Shown piece after piece: positions 25,416-35,700 of a stretch of 64,000 nucleotides of DNA (position 1 is its first letter; every line of letters starts with the position of its first letter). This DNA is from Streptomyces avermitilis MA-4680 = NBRC 14893 (GTDB lineage: Bacteria; Actinomycetota; Actinomycetes; Streptomycetales; Streptomycetaceae), in assembly GCF_000009765.2 (NCBI RefSeq), contig NC_003155.5, positions 3,286,001-3,350,000 on the forward strand, written 5' to 3'. Below the pieces are notes generated by a model, which saw only the letters and a program-made list of their open reading frames with translations, was not told the origin of the DNA and searched no databases. A program made the translations under genes and the position numbers.

Positions 25416-25610
25416 CTAGCCGTGCCAGCTGTGCGGTGCCCGGAAACCCGGCTCGCGCTCCAGGCGGCGCCAGCCCGCCTTCGGGCGGCCACGGCGGGCC
25501 GGCGAGGCGGCGGGGGCGGTTGCCGCGCGAGCCAGGAGGATGGCCGTGATGGCGGCCACTTCCTCGGGCTCGGCGTGGCCCTTCTCGACGCGAATGTCAG
25601 GCGGGTTCAT
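25416..25610 (-). CDS. accE: Acyl-CoA carboxylase epsilon subunit
   Basis: A 64-residue accessory subunit that stimulates the actinobacterial acyl-CoA carboxylase. It has the family pattern: N-terminal IRVEKGHAEPEEVAAITAIL, a low-complexity Ala/Pro middle, and the C-terminal GWRRLEREPGFRAPHSWHG, which is the most conserved part. It starts 57 bases after accB on the same strand and matches the accB-accE order known in S. coelicolor. Confidence 0.93.
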   Translation of the reverse strand: MNPPDIRVEKGHAEPEEVAAITAILLARAATAPAASPARRGRPKAGWRRLEREPGFRAPHSWHG

Positions 25611-25667
25611 GGGCTTCAGTCTCCGTGGATGAGGTTTCCGCGGGGGTACCGCGGAGGATCCGCAGGG

Positions 25668-27263
25668 TTACTGCGGCGGGTTGCCGTGCTTGCGGGAGGG
25701 CAGATCCGCGTGCTTGGTGTGCAGCATCGCGAGGGACTTGATGAGCACCTCGCGGGTCTCCGCCGGATCGATGACGTCGTCGACCAGGCCGCGCTCCGCG
25801 GCGTAGTACGGGTGCATCAGCTCGGCCTTGTACTCCTTGACCATGCGGGTCCGCATGGCCTCCGGATCCTCGGCCTCGGCGATCTGACGGCGGAAGATCA
25901 CGTTCGCGGCGCCTTCCGCGCCCATCACGGCAATCTCGTTGGTCGGCCACGCGTAGGTGAGATCGGCACCGATGGACTGGCTGTCCATGACGATGTACGC
26001 GCCTCCGTACGCCTTGCGCAGGATCAGCGAAATCCGCGGCACGGTCGCGTTGCAGTACGCGTAGAGCAGCTTCGCTCCGTGCCGGATGATTCCGCCGTGT
26101 TCCTGGTCGACTCCGGGGAGGAACCCCGGGACGTCCAGGAGGGTCACGATCGGGATGTTAAAAGCGTCACACATCTGGACAAAGCGCGCAGCTTTTTCGC
26201 TCGCCTCGATGTCCAGGACCCCGGCCAGGGTCTGCGGCTGGTTGGCGACGATGCCCACCACACGGCCGTCGAGACGGGCCAGTGCGCAGATAATATTGCG
26301 GGCCCAGCGCTCGTGGATCTCGAGGAAGTCCCCGTCGTCCACCAGCTCCTCGATGACCTTGGCCATGTCGTACGGCCGGTTGCCGTCCGCCGGGACCAGG
26401 TCCAGCAGGACGTCCGAGCGCCGGTCGGCCGCGTCGCTCGACTCGGCGTGCGGCGGGTTCTCCCGGTTGTTCTGCGGAAGCATCGACAGCAGGTAGCGCA
26501 CCTCAGCGAGGCACGTCTCCTCGTCGTCGTAGGCGAAGTGACAGACGCCGCTCGTCTCGGCGTGCACATCGGCGCCGCCGAGGCCGTTCTGGGTGATCTC
26601 CTCGCCCGTCACCGCCTTGACCACGTCCGGCCCGGTGATGAACATCTGCGAGGTCTCGCGGACCATGAACACGAAGTCCGTCAGGGCGGGCGAGTACGCC
26701 GCGCCGCCCGCGCACGGGCCCAGCATCACGCTGATCTGCGGGATCACGCCCGACGCCTTGGTGTTGCGCTGGAAGATGCCGCCATAGCCCGCGAGAGCGC
26801 TGACACCCTCCTGGATGCGGGCGCCCGCACCGTCGTTCAGGGAGACCAGCGGGGCCCCGGCCGCGATGGCCATGTCCATGATCTTGTGGATCTTCGTGGC
26901 GTGGGCCTCGCCGAGAGCGCCGCCGAAGATGCGGAAGTCGTGCGCGTAGACGAAGACCGTGCGGCCCTCGACCGTGCCCCAACCGGTGATCACACCGTCC
27001 GTGTACGGCTTCTTGGCCTCCAGGCCGAACCCGGTCGCCCGGTGCCGGCGCAGCTGCTCGACCTCCTGGAAGGACCCCGGGTCGAGCAGCAGCTCGATGC
27101 GCTCCCGGGCGGTCAGCTTGCCCTTGGCGTGCTGCGCGTCGGTCGCCTTCTCGCTGGGGCCGGCCAGCGCCTGCGCGCGGATCTCGTGCAGTTCGGCCAC
27201 GCGCCCGCGCGCGTCCGTCGGCTCACCCGACGTCTCACCCGGCGTCTCGTCCAAAACGGTCAT
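25668..27263 (-). CDS. accB: Acyl-CoA carboxylase beta (carboxyltransferase) subunit
   Basis: Carboxyltransferase subunit that moves CO2 from biotin to acetyl-, propionyl- or butyryl-CoA, feeding fatty acid and polyketide synthesis. The 531-residue protein has the two crotonase-type halves: SLNDGAGARIQEGVSALAGYG and GPCAGGAAYSPALTDF (CoA side), then DVPGFLPGVDQEHGGIIRHG and RKAYGGAYIVMDSQSIGADL (biotin side). Ile424 in GGAYIVM sits at the position that is Ile in broad-specificity AccB and Asp in propionyl-specific PccB of S. coelicolor, so I call it AccB type. The alpha (biotinylated) subunit is not in the window. A short AT-rich codon patch lies near 26155-26295. Confidence 0.94.
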   Translation of the reverse strand: MTVLDETPGETSGEPTDARGRVAELHEIRAQALAGPSEKATDAQHAKGKLTARERIELLLDPGSFQEVEQLRRHRATGFGLEAKKPYTDGVITGWGTVEGRTVFVYAHDFRIFGGALGEAHATKIHKIMDMAIAAGAPLVSLNDGAGARIQEGVSALAGYGGIFQRNTKASGVIPQISVMLGPCAGGAAYSPALTDFVFMVRETSQMFITGPDVVKAVTGEEITQNGLGGADVHAETSGVCHFAYDDEETCLAEVRYLLSMLPQNNRENPPHAESSDAADRRSDVLLDLVPADGNRPYDMAKVIEELVDDGDFLEIHERWARNIICALARLDGRVVGIVANQPQTLAGVLDIEASEKAARFVQMCDAFNIPIVTLLDVPGFLPGVDQEHGGIIRHGAKLLYAYCNATVPRISLILRKAYGGAYIVMDSQSIGADLTYAWPTNEIAVMGAEGAANVIFRRQIAEAEDPEAMRTRMVKEYKAELMHPYYAAERGLVDDVIDPAETREVLIKSLAMLHTKHADLPSRKHGNPPQ

Positions 27264-27417
27264 GTAGCGACCTTACGAAGCCCACGAAGAAAAGCGAGCC
27301 GTCGACTCCGTACAGTCTCCGGCCCGTTTTCCTGGTGCCCCTGAACAGAACCCCACGCGCATGCAGCCGATCTGACTGCTCAGAGGGGTTGTTGCTTGTA
27401 GGAGCCCAACAAAGTCC

Positions 27418-29745
27418 TCAGCTGAGAGTCACCTCACATTTGTGCGTGGCACATGCCATCCCTGGAGTGACACGGACCCTCAGTCGGCGGCCGGCGGCGA
27501 CGATGTCGACGGCCGGATCCGCGCGGACGACCCGCCCTACGGGATGATCCCAGACGATCTCCAGGGGCTGTCCCGTGCGCGACGGCTCGCTCACGCAGAG
27601 CGTAGCGGTCCGGCCCCGGCGGCGGACGAGCACGCTCGCGGCCGCCGAGGCGGCCAGCGGGCCCGCCGTGCCGGCCGACCAGAAGTTGGCCGCCGTGAGG
27701 GCCAGGGAGCCGACGTGGACGGCCTGCCGGCGGGCGTCGTTGGCGAGGACCGACAGCCGGTGGCGGTCGGCCGCGTGGGCGGCGACCTGCGCGCGGCTCG
27801 CGCCGGGCAGCAGGACGTAGGCGTACGTCGCGTCCACGGGGTCCGTGCCGTGGTCCAGCCACAGCGTCTGCCAGCGCCGGGTGCGACGCTCGGTCGTACT
27901 CGTGGTGTTGATGTCGGACCAGGCGCCGGTGCGGTCCTCGCGGAGGGCGCGCAGCTCGCCGCCGGCGGGCAGCACCCAGCCGCCGTGGCCCTCCAGGTGC
28001 GCCCAGCCGTGCCCCCGGACGAAGGCCTGCGTGCCGCCCTCTCCCAGATTGCGGTTGTCCACCACCGTCTCGACCGGTACGCCGTCCCTACAGGTGATCC
28101 CCGCGCCCAGACAGATCACGGAGTCCGCCACACAGAACCACGACTTGCGGGCCTCCAGCGTCGATCCGAGCCCCTTCACCTGCTGGCCGACCGCCGCGTA
28201 CACGCCGTCCGTCACGCCGCCGACCCACCGCACGGCCGGTTTCGGCTCACCCCACTCGCCGCCCGCCCGGTCGGCGAGCCGCTTGGTGGACACGGTCGTT
28301 CCGGGCAGCCGGTACCAGTCGACGGTGGGCCAGTACCAGTCCGTGTACTGGTCGGTCCGGCCGCTCCACCAGAGGAGCATTCCGGCGCCGGTGTGCCAGC
28401 CGCGGGGGTTCTCGCCGTTGCCGCATTCGTACGAGGCGATCCGTTCGGAGGACATGGAGATGTTCGCGGCGAAGCCCCGGCCCCGGTGGACGGCGCGGTC
28501 CATGTGGGCGAAGAGGTGGTGCCCGGCGGGCTCGGGAGCGGCACGGACGCCGGAGTCCGCGACGGCGTGCAGCCGGGCCAGGTCCGCGACCCCGAACTGG
28601 GGTGCGGTCAGGATCGGCGTGACGTCGTCCCGTTCGATCCACCCTTTGATCCGAGCGTGCCACCGTGCGCGCTCCTGAGGGCCCGCGCCGCCCGCGAGCA
28701 GCGCGATCGCGGCGATCAGCGCCTGCCCGTGGAAGTGGTCGCCGCGCATGACGTGCAGGTCGTCGCTCTTGAGGTAACCGCGGCTGATGGCCCGCCCGTT
28801 GACGCTGTCCATGACCAGGCCGTCATGGATGAGGGGCGCGTAGGCCTGCTCGACGCTGTCGAGGATGATCTGCCGGTTCGGATCGGTGACGTCCCAGGTG
28901 GAACCGGCGAAAAGGCTGAACAGCCGGCCCAGCCCGTCGAGCAACACCTGTCCGTACGTTCCCGAGTAGGCGACCCAGGTGTGCTGGACGAACGAGCCGT
29001 CCGCGTAGAGCCCGTCGCCCTGGGTGACGTACGGGAAGACGGGCGAGAGGGCGTCGCGGGCGAGGGCGATCCTGTCGGGGGCCCGGCCCAGGATGCCGCT
29101 GAGGGCGACGCCGCGGCAGAGGTCGACGCGGTTGGCGCCGGTGGAGGTGCCGGAGTAGTCGCGGAGCATGTCGTCGGGGATGAAGTGGCCGACGGCGGCG
29201 CAGGCGGCGGCTCGCCGCGCGGCCGAGAGCCGATCGTGCAGGGCGGCGACGATGTCCATGAGGAGGCGGGGGCTGCCGATCTGCCACTCCCACCAGTTGC
29301 CGTAGCGGGTGGTGGTCGGGTTGTAGACGGTCGCGCTCACGTGGTCGAGGCCCCGGACGATGTCCGCGAGCAGGCCCGCGTCGCCGGTCGAGCCGGTGCC
29401 TTCCTGGACGTAGGCCTGGGTCATCGTCCAGAGCCGGCTGTAGCTCTGGGTGATGCCGGAGGGCGGGTCGAAGGGGTGGCCGGGCCAGAGGGAGGCGGCG
29501 GCCGGGGCCATGGTGGCGCGGTAGCCGCGGGCCAGTTCCCCGGTGCGGCGCAGGCGGGAGGCGTAGGGCTCGGCGGTGGGGTCGTATCCGGCGCCGAGGG
29601 CGAGGACGAGCCAACGGCGCCGGAGGGTGTCGTACTCGTCGTCGGCGTACGCGGACGGGGCGCCGGTGGCGGTGACCGTGGCCGTGATGCCGGCCGCCAG
29701 GACCGCTGCGCGGAGGAACGTACGGCGGTTGGGAGTCATGTGCAT
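27418..29745 (-). CDS. Exported polysaccharide lyase family 8 (hyaluronate/xanthan lyase type)
   Basis: A 775-residue secreted enzyme that cleaves acidic polysaccharide by beta-elimination. The N-terminus NRRTFLRAAVLAAGITATVT is a twin-arginine signal ending near APSAYA. The alpha/alpha toroid holds the catalytic set: GANRVDLCRG (Asn) and FVQHTWVAYSGTYGQVLL (His, with Tyr nine residues later, the PL8 spacing). YECGNGENPRGWHTGAGML is another PL8 hallmark. A beta-sandwich C-terminal half follows. I prefer ATG at 29745; ATG 29739 is possible. Hyaluronate, chondroitin or xanthan may be the substrate. It opens a run of carbohydrate-active genes and faces accB. Confidence 0.9.
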   Translation of the reverse strand: MHMTPNRRTFLRAAVLAAGITATVTATGAPSAYADDEYDTLRRRWLVLALGAGYDPTAEPYASRLRRTGELARGYRATMAPAAASLWPGHPFDPPSGITQSYSRLWTMTQAYVQEGTGSTGDAGLLADIVRGLDHVSATVYNPTTTRYGNWWEWQIGSPRLLMDIVAALHDRLSAARRAAACAAVGHFIPDDMLRDYSGTSTGANRVDLCRGVALSGILGRAPDRIALARDALSPVFPYVTQGDGLYADGSFVQHTWVAYSGTYGQVLLDGLGRLFSLFAGSTWDVTDPNRQIILDSVEQAYAPLIHDGLVMDSVNGRAISRGYLKSDDLHVMRGDHFHGQALIAAIALLAGGAGPQERARWHARIKGWIERDDVTPILTAPQFGVADLARLHAVADSGVRAAPEPAGHHLFAHMDRAVHRGRGFAANISMSSERIASYECGNGENPRGWHTGAGMLLWWSGRTDQYTDWYWPTVDWYRLPGTTVSTKRLADRAGGEWGEPKPAVRWVGGVTDGVYAAVGQQVKGLGSTLEARKSWFCVADSVICLGAGITCRDGVPVETVVDNRNLGEGGTQAFVRGHGWAHLEGHGGWVLPAGGELRALREDRTGAWSDINTTSTTERRTRRWQTLWLDHGTDPVDATYAYVLLPGASRAQVAAHAADRHRLSVLANDARRQAVHVGSLALTAANFWSAGTAGPLAASAAASVLVRRRGRTATLCVSEPSRTGQPLEIVWDHPVGRVVRADPAVDIVAAGRRLRVRVTPGMACATHKCEVTLS

Positions 29746-29812
29746 GCCGTGTACCACCCCGGCGGCCGGAGCGGAACCAGGCGCCCCGTACGCGTACTGC
29801 GAGTGGCGGGGG

Positions 29813-30322
29813 TCAGCAGCCGCCGCAGTTGTAGTAGAGGACGTCCCAGTGGTTGCCCTCGTCGGCGTAGATGTTGCCGGAGCCGGACCGGTACTGCGGG
29901 GCTCCGTCCCCGCGCAGGCCGATGTAGGTGAAGGTGTTCTTGATGTAGGTGGTGACGCAGGTGCTCTTGCCGTAGTCGAGCTTGTAGCCGTTCCAGTGCG
30001 AGTACGTGCCGCTCGCGTGGCCGGTCTCCGTGCCGCCGGTGATGTTGAGCGCGCACCCGGTGGCCTGCTTGAGGGTCTGGGCGCCCTGCGCGGTGGCGAG
30101 GTTGAGCTGCTCGAAGGACGTACAGCTGGGGTTGTTGCGGTCGGAGCAGCCGCCGGAGGAGGACCAGGTGATGCCTGCCCCGCGGAACATCGAGGTGGCG
30201 GTGGCGTGGCTGATCTTGGTGACGGCGAAGGCGTCGGTGGCGGTACCGACGACGGCGACGCCCGGGGCGACGACGAGGGCGAGGGCGGTCAGGGCGGAGC
30301 GGAATTTCCTGCGGAACTGCAT
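29813..30322 (-). CDS. Secreted M15-peptidase-like protein
   Basis: A 169-residue exported protein. The Sec signal covers about residues 1-33 (RSALTALALVVAPGVAVVG, cleavage after DAFA). The mature part carries an M15-like metal triad: His and Asp in TYSHWNGYKLDYG (HxxGxxxD) and His in EGNHWDVLYY near the C-terminus. Five or six cysteines suggest disulfides. M15 enzymes cut peptidoglycan stems (D-Ala-D-Ala carboxypeptidases), but this protein is small and may be a binding or lytic variant. The start ATG at 30322 follows GGAAGGGTTCCCC. It is on the same strand as the PL8 gene and 67 bases upstream of it. Confidence 0.7.
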   Translation of the reverse strand: MQFRRKFRSALTALALVVAPGVAVVGTATDAFAVTKISHATATSMFRGAGITWSSSGGCSDRNNPSCTSFEQLNLATAQGAQTLKQATGCALNITGGTETGHASGTYSHWNGYKLDYGKSTCVTTYIKNTFTYIGLRGDGAPQYRSGSGNIYADEGNHWDVLYYNCGGC

Positions 30323-30559
30323 GGGGAACCCTTCCTGCGGACGGCCGTGCTTGCCGACTTTTCTGTGGGGCGGCTGTGCAGGTGGCGCAGGGAGATGGTG
30401 CCCGACCTCTACGCGCGTCCGCCAGAGGGCGGGGCCGACGAGCGCGGCGTAACGTCGTGAACGCGCAGCGGATTAAGTTGAAACCCGTACGGAATAGGTC
30501 TACCGTCTCCCCTGTTGACCTCGTTGAACGTTAAACAGTCTCTCCCCAAGGAGCACGTC

Positions 30560-31180
30560 ATGGGTATCTTCGGCCGCAAGAACACGACCGACACGACCAG
30601 CACGACCGCGACCGCCCCCACGGCCGCCGTGAGCCCGGAGCTGGCCGCGCTGACCGGCACCTACACGATCGACCCGGCGCACACGACGATCGGCTTCGTC
30701 GCCCGGCACGCGATGGTCACGAACGTCAAGGGCGGCTTCCAGGAGTTCGAGGGCACCCTGCACCTGGACGGCGGGGACCCGGCCAAGTCCAGCGCCGTGA
30801 TCGAGGTCAGGATGGACAGCATCGACACCGGCTCGTCGGACCGCGACACCCACCTCAAGAGCTCGGACTTCTTCAAGACGGACGAGTTCCCGACGATGAC
30901 CTTCCGCTCCACCAAGGCGGAGGCGCTGGGCGGTGACGACTACCGGATCACCGGTGACCTGTCGCTCCTCGGCGTCACCAAGCCGCTCAGCATCGACCTG
31001 GAGTTCAACGGCGCGGCCAGGGACCCGTTCGGCAACGAGCGCGTCGGCTTCGAGGGCAAGACGGAGATCCTGCGTTCGGAGTGGGGCCTCACGTGGAACG
31101 CGGCGCTGGAGACGGGCGGGGTGCTGGTGTCGGACAAGATCAAGCTGGTGTTCGACATCTCGGCGATCAAGCAGGCGTGA
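30560..31180 (+). CDS. YceI-family lipid-binding-like protein
   Basis: A 206-residue YceI-domain protein, a lipocalin-like barrel that binds polyisoprenoids in relatives. After an N-terminal Thr/Ala-rich linker of about 30 residues the YceI core begins: TGTYTIDPAHTTIGFVARHA, then VTNVKGGFQEFEGTLHLDG, TGSSDRDTHLKSSDFF, TFRSTKAEALGGDDYRITGD and DPFGNERVGFEGKTEI. No signal peptide is seen, unlike the periplasmic Gram-negative versions. I chose ATG at 30560 because AAGGAG lies seven bases upstream; the in-frame start at 30515 has no site. Confidence 0.9.
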   Translation: MGIFGRKNTTDTTSTTATAPTAAVSPELAALTGTYTIDPAHTTIGFVARHAMVTNVKGGFQEFEGTLHLDGGDPAKSSAVIEVRMDSIDTGSSDRDTHLKSSDFFKTDEFPTMTFRSTKAEALGGDDYRITGDLSLLGVTKPLSIDLEFNGAARDPFGNERVGFEGKTEILRSEWGLTWNAALETGGVLVSDKIKLVFDISAIKQA

Positions 31181-31289
31181 CGTCCGGCCCCGTCCGCCGC
31201 TCCATGGCGCCCGGTGTCACGGCAGGACTCCGGAAGCCCACGGTCCAACGGGGCGGCGGCGGCCTCGGCGTCATCGATGTCGGCGGCGG

Positions 31290-32660
31290 TCAGAAGCCCC
31301 CGCCGAAGTCCCCGCCGCCCCCGAAGTCCCCGCCACCGCCCCCGCCGTCACCGAAGCCTCCGCCGAAGTCGCTCGCGTCGAAGTCCGCACCCGAGACGTC
31401 GCCGCCCGCGTAGCCGCCGGAGCCGAAGTCGCCGTACCCGGAGCCGTAGTCGGACGCGTACGACGGACTGGACATCATGCCGCCGAGCAGCGTGCCGACC
31501 AGCAGCCCCGGCAGGAGTCCGCCGCCGAAGTAGCCGCCCGCCCAGGGGCCGTAGGCCGGGCCCGCGTCCCAGTACGGGCGGCGGCCGTACTCCGTGTCGA
31601 CCTCGCGGACGGCCGGGGCGAGTCCGTCGGACAGGCGCGCCCGGTCCGCCGCGCAGACCGGGACCTCGCGGGGCGCGCCGCCCGCGGGCGTCCACGTCGC
31701 GTCGGTGACCGACGGGCCGTGCCGCGGGTCGAAGAAGCAGGGCGCGCGGCGCTCCGGCAGCGGGCGGCCCTCCCGGCGGGCGGCGAGCTGCGCGAGCGAG
31801 AAACGGCCGTCCTCCAGCGCCTCGGTGACGGCGCGTACGTCCTCCGGGCGCTCAGCCGCCGCCATGGACGACTTCGCCCGCTCGTACGCGTCCAGCGCAC
31901 GCTCGTAGTCCGCGCGCATCGCGTCGTCCGCGCCCGCCTCGGCCGGGTGGAAGTCCAGGCGGTCCAGCTCCTCACCGAAGGCCGTGATGTCCTCGTCGAC
32001 CACCACGCGCAGCTTGTCCAGCGCCGCCCGCTGTTCCTCCTCCTTGCGGCGGCGGTTGCGCCGGACCAGCGTGTACGCGCCGGCCCCACCGGCCACCAGG
32101 ACCGCGCCGACCCCGATCAGGGAGGTCGACGACACCCCGCCGCCGCCCGAGGAGTCCCAGCTCGACGGTGCCGAGCCGCCCATGTTCCTGAGCGCGCGGT
32201 CCGTGAAGTCGTTCAGCTGGGTCTTGGTGTCCTCGCCCTGCACGCTCTTGACCAGGTTCTGCACAGCGGAGCGGGACAGCACCGCGGAGTCGGCCCGCGC
32301 GTCGAACCGGTCGCCCAGGCGGATCGCGTACAGGCCCGTGACGCCGGTGTCCGTACGGAGATCGGTGAAGAGATTCCGCGTCGGGAAGCCGGCCGGCAGG
32401 ACGGCCACGAAGACCGGCTTGTCGGCGTCCTCGATCTTCTTGGCGAGGGCGTCCGCGTCCGCCGCGGACAGCTGCGCGGACGCCGCCGGGTCCACGTACA
32501 CCGGGCTCTCGCGAAGGGCCTCGGCCACGGCCGACACGCTCGTGGCCGCATGCCCCGGGGGCGCCCCGGTGGACAGCACCGCCAGAGCGGCCGCCACCAG
32601 CGCGATCAGCGACAGGAAGAGCCCGCGGAGCCGGACTCCTGGGAGTAGCACGGCCTTCAT
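31290..32660 (-). CDS. Membrane-anchored TPM-like protein with Gly/Asp/Phe tail
   Basis: A 456-residue protein of a type common in Streptomyces. The N-terminal signal (LFLSLIALVAAALAVLSTGA) is followed by a TPM-like extracytoplasmic domain (VYVDPAASAQLSAADADALA, then FVAVLPAGFPTR), one TM segment near residue 190 (SLIGVGAVLVAGGAGAYTLV), a charged coiled region, and a C-terminal tail made of GGG, DFGGG and GFGD repeats after LLPGLLVGTLLGGMM. No enzyme motif is visible. The in-frame extension to 32735 is unlikely. It lies on the opposite strand to YceI. Function unknown. Confidence 0.75.
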   Translation of the reverse strand: MKAVLLPGVRLRGLFLSLIALVAAALAVLSTGAPPGHAATSVSAVAEALRESPVYVDPAASAQLSAADADALAKKIEDADKPVFVAVLPAGFPTRNLFTDLRTDTGVTGLYAIRLGDRFDARADSAVLSRSAVQNLVKSVQGEDTKTQLNDFTDRALRNMGGSAPSSWDSSGGGGVSSTSLIGVGAVLVAGGAGAYTLVRRNRRRKEEEQRAALDKLRVVVDEDITAFGEELDRLDFHPAEAGADDAMRADYERALDAYERAKSSMAAAERPEDVRAVTEALEDGRFSLAQLAARREGRPLPERRAPCFFDPRHGPSVTDATWTPAGGAPREVPVCAADRARLSDGLAPAVREVDTEYGRRPYWDAGPAYGPWAGGYFGGGLLPGLLVGTLLGGMMSSPSYASDYGSGYGDFGSGGYAGGDVSGADFDASDFGGGFGDGGGGGGDFGGGGDFGGGF

Positions 32661-32765
32661 ACCATCGAACCTACCCGAAGGTAGGCAAAACTGGACATCG
32701 AACCTGGTGGGCGGGTGCAGGCCGCGCGGGTGCACCGACCACCGGGGGCTGAGGGCCGAGGTGCG

Positions 32766-35700
32766 TCAGGCGGCCCGGTAGGCCTCCGTCAGCTTCGCGA
32801 CCGCCGCCCCGTACTTCCCGGTCAGCAGCAGATGGTCCGCGTCGGCGAACGGCCCCGCGACCGCCGCGGTGATCCCCGGTCCCGATCCGGCCTTCTGCTG
32901 GACGAGCAGCCGCGCCTTGCCGACCAGAGCGCGTCCGGCCTTGCCGGAACCGGTCCTCTCGGCCACCGCCGCCGCGACCGCCAGTGCCTTCAGCGTCGCC
33001 GCACCGCCGGCCGGCACCTTCGTCAGCGTGGTCAGACCCCAGCCGTACGGGAACTGCGGATCGTACGTCGTGTCACCGACGTTGATCGGCAGCTGGGCCT
33101 CCGACTTCGGCCAGGTGACCGGGAGTTGACCGGTGAACGCCCGCTTGCCGTACAGCACGTCGGCGACGCCGTCGCCCTCCGTGCCCGGCAGCCAGGACGC
33201 GACGAGCGCGTCGATGTCGCCGAGCCGGTCGCCGATCAGCTGGGGCCGTCCGGAGACGATCAGCACCGCGCACTTCATGGCGCCGCACACCTTGTCCACG
33301 GCGGCCTTGTCCGCGGCGGTCAGCTCCAGGTCGTTGCCGTTGCCGACGTCGCCGACGCCCTCGGCGTACGGGGTCTCGCCGACGACGACCACGCCGACGT
33401 CGTAGCCGCTGGTGGGCGCCGACGCGTCCTTCGAGTAGGTGACGGCGCCCCCGGAACCCGCGGCCTTGCGCATTCCGTCCAGGATCGTCGTGCCGTCGGT
33501 GTGCTTCCCTGAGGAGCCCTGCCAGGTGATCGTCCAGCCGCCGGTCTGGTTGCCGAGGTCGTCGGCGTTCGAACCGGCGACGTAGACCTTCTGCGACTTC
33601 TTCAGCGGCAGCACCCCGCCCGCGTTCTTCAGCAGCACCTGCGACTCGGCGGCCGCCTCACGGGCCACGGCGCGGTGCGCGGACGAGCCGATCCGCGACG
33701 CGCCGCTCGTGTCCGCGTACGGCTTCTCGAAGAGGCCGAGCTTGAACTTCTGGGTGAGGATGCGGGATACGGCGTCGTCCACCCGCTTCTGACTGACGCG
33801 GCCGGCCTTCACCTCGTCGATCAGCGTCGTACGGAAGTCCTTGTACTCGTACGGGACCATGATCATGTCGAGGCCCGCGTTGATGGACGTACGGACGTCG
33901 GACGCGTAGTCGCCGGGGATCTGGTCGATGGCCTTCCAGTCGCTGATGACGAAGCCGTCGAAGCCCATGCGGTCCTTCAGCACCCCGTTGATCATGTCCG
34001 CGCGGGCGTGCATCTTCACCGCGCCCTGGCCGTCGCCGAGGATGTCGAGCGACGAGTACGAGGGCATGACCGAGCCGATACCGCGGTCCACGGCGGTCTG
34101 GTACGGCGCGAGCTGCACCGCCTCCAGCTCCTGCCGGGTGACCTTGGTGACGCCCTGGTCGATGGTGTACGTGCCCGTCGTGGACGAGCCGTACGCGGTG
34201 CCGCCGTCGCCGACGAAGTGCTTGGCGGTGGCCAGCACCTTGTCGTCGTCCTTCAGGTCCTTGCCGTCACGGGCACCCTGGAGGCCCTGGATGACCGTCT
34301 CCATGGACTTGACGAGGGCCGGGTCCTCGCCGAAGGACTCGTACGAGCGGCCCCAGCGCTCGTCGCGCGTCACGCACAGGCAAGGGGCGAAGTCCCATGG
34401 GATGCCGGTGGCGCGGACCTCGGCGGCGGTCACCGCGCCGGTCCGCCGGGCGATCCCAGGATCCCTGGACGCCCCGATGCCGATGTTGTGCGGCATGATC
34501 GTCGCGCCGGTGAGGTTGTTGTGGCCGTGCACGGCGTCCACGCCGTAGATCAGCGGGATCTGGAACCGTGTCGCCTGCGCCCGGAGCTGGAAGGCGTCGA
34601 TCATCTTCGCCCACGCCTCGGGGGTGTTGGGCGTCGGGGTCGAGCCGCCGCCGGACAGGAGTGAGCCGAGGTCGTACGCCGCGATGTCGCCCTGCGCGGT
34701 GAGCGCGCCGCGTTCGGCCTGGGTCATCTGCCCGGCCTTCTCCTCCAGGGACATGCGCGAGACGAGGTCGGCGACCCGCTTCTTCACCGGCAGCTTCGGG
34801 TCCAGATACGGCAGCCCGTGCGCGTCGATGACGACCTGCGGGGTCTCGGCGGGGGCCTTCGCGCCGGTGACCGTGAGCTTCAGGGGGATCGTCTCGGCGG
34901 GTTCTGCGGACCTGTCCTTGAGCGTGGGCACCTGGATCGTGCGCGAGGTGCCGGACGCCGTGCCCGCCGGGAAGGTGACCGAGCCCTTGACCGGGGTGTA
35001 GTCCTTGCCGGATTCCGCGGTACCGCCCGTCGCCTCGTACGCGACGGTCACCGGCTCGTCGATCGGGGCGGAACCGGTGGTGGCGACGGAGACCCGCACG
35101 TCGGCCGTGCGGCCCTCCTTCACCGGGTGAACGGCGGAGTCGGTGACCACGGAGGCCCGCAGCGACTGATCGCCCCTGCCGTACAACTCGACGCCGTCCA
35201 TGGCGAACTGGCCCTTGACGCCGGCCGGAAGCGTGACGGCGTACCCCCACATCCCGGTGAGGCCGAGGACCTGGTCGATGCCGCCGACGGGCTGGTAGTC
35301 CGTACGGTAAGTGAAGTCGGTGAACGGGATCTCGATCTGCTTCCAGCCGGTGAAGTCGTCGGTGAAGGACGTCGTCCACAGCTCGGAGGCCTCGCCGTTG
35401 GCGCCGCCGTCCTTGATCTCGAAGGCGACCTTCTTGCCGTTGCCCCGGCCGTCCCACCAGAAGCGGATGCCCTGGTGCGCGGACCAGTCGTGGGCGGGCC
35501 GGTCGAAGGCGAAGTCGTGGGTGAAGCCGCCGTAGCCGCTGATGTCGTACGTGCCGGTGAGGACTTTGTCGCCCTCGGGCGCGTCGGCGCGGGCGGTCAG
35601 GGCGAGCTGGGGCGGGTCGTCGGTGTCGCCGCCCCAGGTGAAGATGCCCTCGGCGGGCGGACTGGCGAAGGGGACTTCGCCCTCGAACTGGTCGACGGGG

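Noticed and set aside
29576..30460. Plus-strand frame across the PL8/M15-like junction
   Set aside because: Antisense to two genes with signal peptides and catalytic motifs.
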